NCBI GenBank assembly: GCA_038501195.1
Contig: JBBPUQ010000004.1
Span: 3,796,001 to 3,860,000, forward strand
Origin: Nemania diffusa
Taxonomy: Eukaryota; Ascomycota; Sordariomycetes; Xylariales; Xylariaceae
Reading direction: 5' to 3'
DNA: 64,000 nucleotides
Shown: piece after piece, positions 54,527 through 64,000 of the stretch
Numbering within the stretch: position 1 is the stretch's first letter
Layout of the letters: each line of letters opens with the position of its first letter
Program-made: the position numbers and the translations under genes
The notes under the pieces: generated by a model
Told to the model about the DNA's origin: nothing
Seen by the model: the letters and a program-made list of their open reading frames with translations, nothing else
The model's database searches: none

Positions 54527-56512
54527 TTATTGCATTCGCTTGCGTTTACGATCCTCGTCTCCTCTTGGATCATCCTCATTCTCTCGCTCAACAGTATCCG
54601 TCGGGTTCAGTATATGCGCCATACTTCCTCGTCGAGTAGGCGGGGTAGAAATATCCCGAACAGAAAGATTTTTGTTTTCCCGATTAGCCGAGTTCCAAGA
54701 CCAATTATTCAAACTCTCTAGGCTGCTACCAATGTTACCATTAGAGAATGGGGGCGCAGGAGGAGTAGTAGGCCGTGAGAGAGAGTACCCAGACGGGGCC
54801 TCACGAATCCGATGATCTTCCACAGGTGCTCTGCTCGGAGAGGAGGGCCAATGTGACGAAGGAGGTCCGGAACCAAGATACGGTGGTGGGTTAGGCTGCC
54901 AGCCATGCGCGCGGATATCTGCTGATGTATGTCGCCTGGCCAAGCTATTCGGTGGCGGTTCGATTGATGTCGGCGGGTGAGGCCCGGGGGGAGGTGGTGG
55001 TGCCTGGGATCGAAGAGGTGAGGGCGACGATTGAGACGGAGCGCCGCTTATCGATCCATAGTGGCGGCGCGAGCCGATCGAGAGGTTAGACGGCACCGGT
55101 GGGCGATAGAAGTTCGCACCTCTGGATTGATGTGCCGGTGGGCGCGAATCTTGCGCTAGCTGGCGAGGAGATACAGGCGGATTATCAATGTTGGCAAAAT
55201 ATTGGCGGCTACTGGAGACAGGTGGCTCAAGTGGTTCGTCCGCAGCTAAGAAATTCTCGGCTTGGCGATGAATTTCGCCTTGTAGATTAACGACTAGAAG
55301 GTGTTAGAAAGGGAGATGGAACACCCTCCATATAGGAGAACTTACCCTCTCTGTGGATTGGGCTTTCATGGGGGACTAGCGAAAGGACTGTCTTGGATAA
55401 CTCCTGGTTGAAGTGGAGGAGCCTGTTGATAGCGTCTACCATTGCTTGTTGCTTAATATGCATATACTGAGCGGTTTCCTCACTACGCTGTAGCTTGGCA
55501 GTTACCTCATATAAGGAATGCTCAATGTTAGCAAGCCGAGGGTCCGATCCATCGTGAATGATTGGCATTGGCTCAGCCGGGGTACCAGGCTGTGACGGCG
55601 TAGGCTTTTGATTGCCGTACTCCCGGTGAACAAGGGCATGTCGAGAGGCACGTCTCTTAATTTCGCGCAACCCCACAAGATCACCCCTCTTGAAGTTGCC
55701 ATTGCCGTGCTTGAACTCCCAAAGCGCCGTCTCAGGGCTTCCAGTGTGAAAAACGTCGCTGACTACAAGCAGTTGTCAACTAGTTGGCTCGCATTGAAAC
55801 TACGAGCGATGGCGATACCAACCTTTATGGAAACCGTACATGTTCAGTTGGCGCACGAACGAAGAAATATTTGTGTGCTTAAAGTATTGCCTATACGACC
55901 ATCAATCTTGTGCTCGCTCGCGGCTATGGTCGAGATAATACGTACGCTAGGACTTTTGAGAAGTCATGAGAAGGGGACATTACGAAGCTTTCCGCGGAGC
56001 TTGACCAGCTTATAAGGTGCTGTATGTTGGGATCTTCCAGCATGCTGTGGCATGGTTAATCGCTGTATACTTTGCATAGCAGTCGCACGGGCATACTTGT
56101 AGAGTTTATGAATGAATGCAGTCTGGACAATCTTGGGCTGGTGAATCGCAGCCGCAGCCGCAGCCGGAGTAGATGTCGACAGCGGTACAGTCGAAGGAGC
56201 GGGCATCGTGTTATTAGAGGCACCATTCGAACCCTGCTCGCTCAAAGGGGCCGTGTTCCCGCGCCCAGCTGTTTCGCTCACGTCGCCATCGGAGCCCCTG
56301 CCGATGCTCTGCGCGGCGGAGGAACTGGTTGGGGTCGTGATGTCCATGGGATCTCCGGCGGCCGGGGATGGCGCCGACGTCTTGATAATCGGGGTCGGCG
56401 TTGGTGGGGTGGTGATGATGGGTATTGTGCGTGCGCCTAGGCCGTCTTCTGGCTCGCGGCCGGGGAGGCTTCTCGGCACATGCTCAGTCGCAGCAGCCAT
56501 CGGGTCTACCAT
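54527..56512 (-). CDS. HSF-type transcription factor (heat shock factor / Sfl1-like)
   Basis: Five exons, 56512-56097, 56044-55946, 55890-55823, 55762-55346 and 55293-54527, give 588 residues; all four introns are 52-60 bp. The start at 56512 has a full Kozak context (ACCATGG); further in-frame ATGs lie upstream. After a Pro/Ser/Thr-rich, low-complexity N-terminus, the HSF DNA-binding domain runs from about 130 to 240: HKLYNMLEDPNIQHLISW, SFVMSPSHDFSKVLAQYFK, and the recognition helix HTNISSFVRQLNMYGFHKV, then LWEFKHGNGNFKRGDL. A coiled-coil region (LANIEHSLYEVTAKLQRSEE and on) follows, as in the HSF trimerisation domain. The C-terminal 250 residues are Pro/Ser-rich with a basic end (RKRKRMQ). 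It binds heat-shock-type elements; Sfl1 members often repress flocculation or hyphal genes. Which type this is remains open. Confidence 0.9.
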
Positions 56513-59066
56513 GGTACAGGTCATCAGCATGATTGGAAACAGAGGGTCTAGACACGAGACAAAGGGGCGGGCGAAGAAGGGCGAGTCAGAGATGACATGC
56601 AAGAATAGACATAGGCATGGGCACAGAAGTGCGAGGCCAAGGCACGGCAAGGCGGGCAGGCAGGTCAAGACAAGACTTCTAGAAAGTGGAGGTTTGAGGA
56701 AGAGACGAACCGCATAGCTTCTACCTCTTTTCTACCTGGCGTCCGTCTTGGGGGAGGGGATCGGTTGGGGTATTATTATACCAATTCGCGCTTCTTCAAG
56801 GAACGCGCAGCAAGGTGCGGATGACGCCACACTTCCGCAGGAGATGGTCTCGCCTAGTGCCTGTTCCTGTTTCTGGTCCTGTTCCTGGTGATGCTGCCGG
56901 CTGCCGCAGACAAGACATGGGGGGATCCCTCTAGCGATGGGATTGGCGATGGCGGCAGCAAGTCAGCCTCGCGCAACCACGGCGGATCGGTGGCTGCAGA
57001 CGCAGATGGGAGGACGGGTTTCGTAATACGAAGCGTAACGTCTGCTGGCAACGGTGGGTTGCTGTGTATTTTTGGGACGAAGCGATGCGCACGCAGTGTT
57101 ACGCTCGTAGATCTGCACAGCAGTTTGGTAGGTGAGAAAGGAGATAAATGATGGGGTTGAAGCCGAACAAGCGCGGGTGCGGGCGACCTCAAGCGACCAC
57201 CCCTGTAGAGTGCTGTACCTATCTGGGGACGCTGCTGTACACAAGGTGCCCGATTGGGTATTTTGTGGGCATGGCCTGGTACTAGTGGTGTCGTGGTACT
57301 AAATTCGGAGTTGCAGTACAGTTTTCCCTTGCACCAAGGAACACTGAGCCTCCTGGTCCATGCTCCGCGATTGGGGCTGTACAGGTACATGACTTTGGAC
57401 TTTGCGCTTGGGCTTGGGGGTACAGTGGACACTTCACAAGTAAACACCGTGTGTAACGTGCATACCGAGGTACATGCTCTCCTGCAAAGATACATCATAG
57501 CACGTTTGCACATAATATGAACCTACGTATGAATACTTGGAAATCAACTTATTTATCCCCTGTCCTACAGGTTTCTTTATTTGAACTGAAAGGCATCAAC
57601 TTTACGATTGCAACTTGGTAAAATGATCTCAATTTGCAAGCTAGATGAGGTTGTATTATTGTATGCCTACTTGTACAGAGAACGTCAGCCAATGCAGCTC
57701 TGCAGTCTCTTGGTAGTGCACGTATAGAGTGAGGTATGTAGTAAGGTTATTTTTGCCAGTCGCTTAAGATCTCTATACGTACAGGTATTGGATGTAGGTA
57801 AGTACGCAGTAGGCACGCTTAAATATGCCAAAACATGACATGTGCTTCTTGTTTCTCATGGGAGCCCCTTGCTAGCTCTAAACTTATCTTCTAACTTGAG
57901 CTGTCAGGTATACAATTAGCAACGTTTTGTTAAAGCACACAATGATTGAGTTACCTATTCTGTTTCATTTTCAACTCTCCATTTCTACAACTGCGTATGC
58001 ATAAGCTCTTATAAAATGGGCATAGACTGTCTCTTCCTAAGGGCAATTGATGGAAATGCTTAATACATACCTCTACAAAGTACTACAATTCACTATCAAC
58101 AAGATGTACCTTGTCTATTAGATAGGGTTACTCTTACTTGTTGCCCGACGTTGAAAATATGCAGTTTTGCAATTCCTTATATCACTAGCATTGCCAAATT
58201 CTACATGAGGGTTGACAACTGATGTGTATATCTTCAGAGCTAGGTATCGTAAATGTCTCCAATAGAAGAAAATATTACATTCGAGATGATAGGCCGCCAG
58301 TTCGCTCTCAAGATAATGATAGCGCTTAGTGTGAAGCTAAGATTCATTAGGGCCAAATAGATCGAGTCGCGCAAAGCCGAGGCTAGAGCCAGAACTGCCC
58401 GGTCCACTATTGAGTCTCACCCGCATTTTTCTCCATCTACTTCTAGAAGTGTGCTAAGTGTGCTAGGCCAGGTGAAATAAGAGGTCGGTACACACACAAA
58501 GTGTGGGAGCATTTCGAGGTATCCTACTCGATACACACTCACACACTCACGTACCACAGACTTACAGTACGGGAGAGATAGTGAGCGGTTTGTCAGAGTC
58601 GATACTAAATCGGGGGTAGGCGGAACGCCAAGCAGAATGTAGAGCCGACCAGTGACCTCTCAAATCCCGGAATGTAGTCAGTATCCCTGCCCGTATCTTA
58701 TGCCTACACCACAATAGGATTGAGTCCGTGTTTACATACATATGCGTACATATGCGTACGTACGTACATATTCTGTACATTACACAGTTAGATCCAATTG
58801 ATTCGATAGGTATAAGTTAGGTAGTGCCGTGTAGATATCCCAATTAACATAGACACCGTAGTCTGCAGGAAGGGGAGGGTAGATAATCGATAGATCGATG
58901 TTGATTCTTGGAATGTTGGTAACAATCAACGGGCTATATACCTACCTACTTATATGCGTACGCATAGAACTCGGACAGTCGCCACAATCAAGCACTAGCG
59001 AGCCCCGTAGCCTACCTACCTACTTATGCCTACAGTAGGCATTTAGTGTATACAATATCTAGTCGA
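56513..59066. other. Gene-poor spacer upstream of the HSF gene
   Basis: The first kilobase is GC-rich and probably the long leader and promoter of the HSF-type gene. Frames there (for example 56888-57151) are short and overlap on both strands. From 57500 on the DNA is AT-richer with no gene. A (TACG/CATA)n microsatellite lies at about 58735-58770. Confidence 0.5.
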
Positions 59067-59563
59067 GGTACTAGAGGATCCACCCGTGGTGGACCCTCTT
59101 CACTGCGTTCAGAGGGCATCGAAAATCATAGACATGCCAATAATCATAGACAGAATTTACACCAAAAACGAGGTGCAAACACCAACTTTAAAGCTGAATA
59201 CTAGCCGCAACAAATAAACAGCGAAAATTCTAGTAAGAGCGCTATATTCGCGTAGTTCAGCGCTATCTGCTAATATATATAATATATATATGTGCTATAT
59301 AAATTTGATTTTTGAGATAATTTTCAAACTACGTTATCTCATATGTTATATATATCGGCAGATAGCGCTGAACTGCGCAAATATAACGCCCGTACTAGAA
59401 TCTACGCTGTTTGTTTGTTGCAGCTAGTATTCGGCTTTGAAGTTAGTGTTTTTACCTCGTTTTTGCTGGCTAAGACTTGTTTATAATTATTGGCATGTCT
59501 ATGATTTTCGACGCCCTCTGAACGCAGTGAAGAGGGTCCACCACGGGTGGATCCTCTAGTACC
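59067..59563. mobile_element. Foldback / MITE-like element with about 210-bp inverted arms
   Basis: The left arm starts GGTACTAGAGGATCCACCCG at 59067 and the right arm ends with the reverse complement at 59563. The outer 80 bp match almost perfectly; the inner parts (to about 59275 and from about 59355) still match with scattered substitutions. The centre is about 80 bp of AT-rich sequence with its own small inverted repeat (GAGATAAT…GTTATCTC). TA may be the target duplication (G|TA|CTAG … CTAG|TA|C). It has no open frame. This is a non-autonomous hairpin-forming element older than the one at 8621. Confidence 0.8.
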
Positions 59564-62500
59564 ATTCAGACACTGTCTGTGGGAACCCCATCGCAGACCC
59601 CGCCAGCATGCAGAAGGATTCGTTGACGGTGTGTTCGACCACAAGTCATGGCCAAATGGCTTACTAGGCAGGTACGAGGAGGTATGGTTGGTGTTTTGCA
59701 GGAGGGGCTTTTATTTCTAGGTAGGCATTCGAGTGAGGATGTAGGGATAGGTAGGAGGGGAGTAGGGAGTAGGAAATAGGTACCTGTCTAGGTTTAAAGC
59801 GTATACAACAATATTATCCACTATCTAATAGGGTACTCTGGTAGGTCGGCATCGAACTAACAATCCCAAGCCTTGATTTCCTTTCTTCACCTTCACATGG
59901 CTTATATCCGACGCTATTAAGTGCGTGTCTCCCAAATCAATCATATCACATCTTAGTACCATACTACCTAACCTTACATCGACATGCCGTGATTTCCATC
60001 TCCCCATCTCCCCATCTCCGGTGATTGTCTATACCTACCTGTGCTACTACATTTACGACCAGTGCTTGTGGAGGTAGTGTAACTTGCAGATAAGAGATAT
60101 GCAGTTCGCTTGTCGGCGAATAGGGATAGTTCCTCCTCGCTCACATGCGCGTTATCAATATGGTATCTAGTCGGTAGGTGACCTACCAAGCGTAAGTATT
60201 CTGTATCGTCACACCTGCCCGGACACTTACCCCTGGTTGCGACATGGCCACCAGAGATGCACGGTACTTACGTCGTTGATATCTCTATAAATCTCTTTAA
60301 GTATGTAGGTATACTCACCACTAGAAGATTAAACACTAGACTACACTGCTAACTGGTGTTCTTAGGCTCGGGCCTCCACGCCATGTCGTGCATAGATAAT
60401 TCGCAAGGACATAAGTCCTGCATACCTACGTACAGCAGGAAACTAACAAGACCTTTTTTCCTTCACAGATCTCGCTGGATGTTCCCATGAGCTCGAATCC
60501 ACACCACCCCTTTCAGTTTCCAGCAACATGCATACTCGTTCACCTCGCCACCCCTAAAGACAGAATGTCAGCTTCATTGCTTGCAGACGCTATGGCATCA
60601 GCCTGTGCAGTCTAGCCGGGGTATCAAGGCAATTCGTCAAGCTGGTTGGGCATTGCTGTGACGCCCCTGTCAACGGGATGCCTCCCTCTAAAGGAAACAA
60701 GGAAATACTTACTTAGTAGGTAGGTGTGCATGTTCGTCTCCTGGGAAAAAAATGCTCTGCGGGCTGACGTCGGAAAAAGATAGTGCCTGCCAACCAACTC
60801 ATGTTTCAAGATTCCTGGTAGTAATCTAGATTCTGGGAATCCTCCGTCACCCCGGTGAAGAATGCGACGCTGCCGGTTCGAGCTGCATGGTAGTGCTCCG
60901 CCAGGTTTTTATTCGGCCCCTATTCCAGAATCTGTCGATCCATTGGCTCCCGGTGTCAAACGACTCTACCAGCGTAGCGGTTTACCACGCCCAGGCACAG
61001 GTATCTACACTATTTATGCGTCAAGTTCCCCGGCCCGCTCGCAAGCCCGTCTCCACAGCTTACCCAGTCCCTCTCTACATCATGCCTGCTAAAGGATATA
61101 TTCCTCGAAGGTTGGTTACAGCCCACACCACACAATATTTCCTATTCGCAGGCGCCCCCAAATAAGACTATATCGAAGGATAGAAAACCACAATACTCGT
61201 AGAATTGTTGCATTATTCCTACACTACTATAGCAATTTGGGTGCTCGTCGGGGTCGCCTGCTCTGCATTGGCGAGGCCTCTCAGTCCTTAGTAAAGTATT
61301 AGCACGCAAACTATTGCTGGTTTTCATGGGGACTCAGTTTCAAGGAGGTCCCGCTCTGGCAAGATGAGTGATCAGCTTTCAATACTGACACTTGTGTTAG
61401 ATTGATCTATTATGGGTTCTTTCTCAAAGCTGACCAACACGGCACAGAATCCGCGGCACGAAGCCTTATGCCTACAGATACTTGTGGGTCTGCGCAGGTT
61501 CATATGTTATTAGGGCCTAGTAGTAAAGAGTTAGGGCAATGGAAAGATTACCTTTTCTCTACAGGTAGGTAGTCTTCATTGCGCAGTTTTCTCGTTTTCT
61601 TCATGATCATTCAGCTGGGGCAGTAGACACGCACCATTATCACACTATCTCATACTGCAGTTACCTCGCATCCAAATCCGGTAATAAAGCGCGCCTGTAA
61701 GTACTCTTATCTTGGCTGCAGAGAGCTCTGCTATTTTAACTACATCACTGCCCCAGCTACAATACCCGGCTTGCAGCAATAATCCCAGCATAAGGTGACA
61801 CAGAGGAAGACGGTGGTGGCGGCACCCGCTTAGCGCTTCCGAATTAACGTTCTGCAGCATTCCTATTGGCGATGCTGACGAGCGTGGCCGTGATCATTCA
61901 GCAGGAATGACATCAGGCAATGCGCCGAAGCACCTGTGGGCTGAATCCATGTGCCGCATTTGGTTCAATATCCGCTTGTGGTCGCCTATGCGTAGGTGCC
62001 CTCACTCTATTACTACCATCAAGCCTTCACGGCCTCAACACTCGTGAACACAGTCCTGGTAATCTATGAAGCTGCTAGCAGTTAAGACGCCATGTGGGTG
62101 TGACAATCGGATTAGTTTAAACAGCGACTTATGATGTAAATACGGTCGGGTGTATATCTGGCTAGCTGCGAAATGGCCTAAATGAGGAGAAAGTATTTAG
62201 ATCTCTACTAGGGATCTAAAGGAATGTTACCAACCCTCAGGTAGCGGCGGGCGCTATTCTAGCCTACAACGTTATTTCTTTTGGGTCGTTGGCAAAATCG
62301 GTGAGAGATGGCGAACCTCTGAAAAGTAGTCATATGTGCTAATTGTTGTAAAAATTACAAATAGCTCAACAAGTTTCGGACCTTGGTACTATGGTCCTAT
62401 TTTATCCTTTCATTTGCCTCTCGAGCCACGAAGCAAGAAGCCCCCAGCCCCGATTACTCAACTTGTCGACCAGGTACGGAGTGCTCTTGGCAGCCGGTTA

Positions 62501-64000
62501 AAGAACGCATCGTTACGCAACAAAAATTAAGCGCGTTTATATTTTCCCAGCTACAGGCTGTGATCAGAGTCCGTCTTCGAACAGCTCCAACTGTAGCCAC
62601 CATTCCATCCCTTGCACGTGAGAGAGCACCGTCGAATTTCGTGGCTCTAGCCCATGGCGCAGCGGTGTAATCAAGTTTTTGGACCCGAGCCACCGTGGGG
62701 GCTTGATGTTTATTGATGTAGGTATCCTCCATGCAGTTGGTGCATATCCCCTCACGCTGAGCTCTCACCACCCAGAGCCAAATCCTTCCGGTATGCAGAG
62801 TTCATCCCGATCCCGACCTTCGATTTCAAATTTAGAGAATTAGACTTGTATCGAAGACAGCAGCACATCCGCCACCCCTCCACCATATGAAGCTTTCAGC
62901 TACGTTAACACTGAGCTATCATTTCCATAGCCGCTTTCAAACGGACTTTCGGAGATAATATGATCAAATGTCGAAGGGTGTATGATCCTCAGGCCGTCAT
63001 ACTCATATGTAATACCAACTTGGCACCCCCTTAACGGCCTCACTCTTTTGCGTCGCTAGGGTGACACCACTCATGCGAGGTTGGTCTGTCTGTCTCGATT
63101 CGTTCCGCATACGATCGTCATCTCAAGACCATTCGTCCAAGTCCATAGATGCGAGCCTCACTTGACTGGTCGACGCAGAAAACACGGTCCTTATAAGATT
63201 TACTAGTGGTTAATACTACTGTGGTACCAATCTCGTTACGCCTAGGGAGTCTGAAAACACGGGTTTGGGTTTCTCGATGGGTCATATCCTAAACTCTCCC
63301 TAATTTTGATGCACACAACTTCGGCCCCAGTGGCGCAGCATAGGCGAGTTCAATAATGGAGAAATGGCACACTCGCAAGTTCTAGTCTCTTCCCAGAAGA
63401 AGACTAGCTAGTTCCTTATGCACGAGGAGTATGTTCTATAATTCGGAAGGATCGCACTTGGCTGTAAGTGATTGAATTAAAGTTAACGTTAGGATATATT
63501 CCCATGCCGCATGTACATTGGCAAGTTGTATTCAAGCTACGTTGCCAAATACGCAGTAGTGGTGACGCGGCGGATGGAGGTAGAATAAGCATAGGAATCC
63601 ATCATCCGAAGACCGTCCAAAAGGACTGTGGCTCTGGCTAGCCCTGCCTGATTATGGCTTTCGCCACCTCATCATCAACACTTAATTGCCTGAAACTGCC
63701 ACCTCTTCATCTCATACGAAGTATGGAACCTTGCCATCGCTAGAGATTATGAGACACTTTCACTGCTTGATACCGCACCGACTGGGCTCCAACCTAGTTC
63801 TGTAATCAAAGCCAACGTTCCAATCGGAAGGCAAGGCGTGCAGATGGACGAGATGGGCTAGATGAATAAAGAAGGTGCCGATGCGGATGACAGGAACGAG
63901 GCTGGCTGATAGGGTTACTAGATACAGGCGGGCTCCGACACCCACCATTCTAATATACTCTCGCCCTCTCAACTAGAATGACTCGCGATCCTGAATTTAA
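59564..64000. other. 4.4-kb gene-poor right edge
   Basis: I find no supported gene. All frames are shorter than 110 residues, without coding bias or splice partners. TAGGTAGG motifs recur (for example near 59720, 60717 and 61563). A gene beyond the window end may use part of it as promoter. Confidence 0.5.

Noticed and set aside
56888..57513. Overlapping open frames upstream of the HSF-type gene
   Set aside because: They overlap on both strands in GC-rich leader-like DNA and show no domain; more likely a promoter or untranslated leader.
63318..63405. tRNA-like start (GCCCCAGTGGCGCAG)
   Set aside because: No matching 3' acceptor strand, and no T-arm with a GTTCGA-type loop can be found within 90 bases.

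Overview
The window is nuclear DNA of a filamentous ascomycete (Pezizomycotina; the gene families fit Sordariomycetes best, which is inference). The evidence is short spliceosomal introns, mostly about 50-150 bp, with GTRAGT-type donors and CTAAC-like branch points; typical fungal families (Ypi1, Gep3, Get2, Snu66, class III chitinase, GH15-CBM20 glucoamylase, HSF-type regulator, arrestin-like protein with PY motifs); an intron-containing tRNA-Tyr; and long gene-poor spacers rich in TAGGTAGGTA-type motifs. I joined exons by hand. In every gene called intact the reading phases close and the protein runs without a break.

Layout. 0.6-8.1 kb holds housekeeping genes: YPI1 (PP1 inhibitor), GEP3 (mitochondrial GTPase) head to head with GET2 (tail-anchored protein insertion), and a conserved-looking acidic protein. 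8.6-13.4 kb is accessory: a MITE with 45-bp perfect inverted ends, a stand-alone trypsin-like protease, and degenerate DNA. 13.8-20.8 kb is a compact set of three metabolic genes: a D-2-hydroxyacid dehydrogenase, a fused LeuC-LeuD type dehydratase with eight exons, and a divergently transcribed isocitrate-lyase/PEP-mutase family lyase. 21-25 kb holds a small hypothetical gene, a frameshifted gene remnant, a degenerate protein kinase and AT-rich islands. 25-30 kb has a secreted GH18 chitinase, with a five-copy minisatellite upstream of it, and SNU66. 34-40.6 kb has a secreted glucoamylase, a nicotinamide riboside kinase, a fructosamine-kinase family gene and a small three-exon protein with a CPCxxCxGTG motif. 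43.6-56.5 kb has a small membrane protein, succinyl-CoA ligase beta, an arrestin-like adaptor, tRNA-Tyr, a broken cytochrome P450, a basic lysine-rich protein and an HSF-type transcription factor. From 56.5 kb to the end I see no protein gene, only an approximately 0.5-kb foldback element at 59.07-59.56 kb.

How the genes may work together. The clearest unit is 13.8-20.8 kb. A hydratase of the aconitase family and a C-C lyase of the ICL/PEPM family share a 0.66-kb divergent promoter, with a hydroxyacid dehydrogenase convergent next to them. These three chemistries could make one short route that isomerises or hydrates a di- or tricarboxylate, cleaves it, and reduces an oxo-acid product. The substrate is unknown. 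Bacterial dimethylmaleate hydratase plus dimethylmalate lyase and the methylcitrate cycle are the closest logical models. Chitinase and glucoamylase point to a saprotrophic or plant-associated lifestyle.
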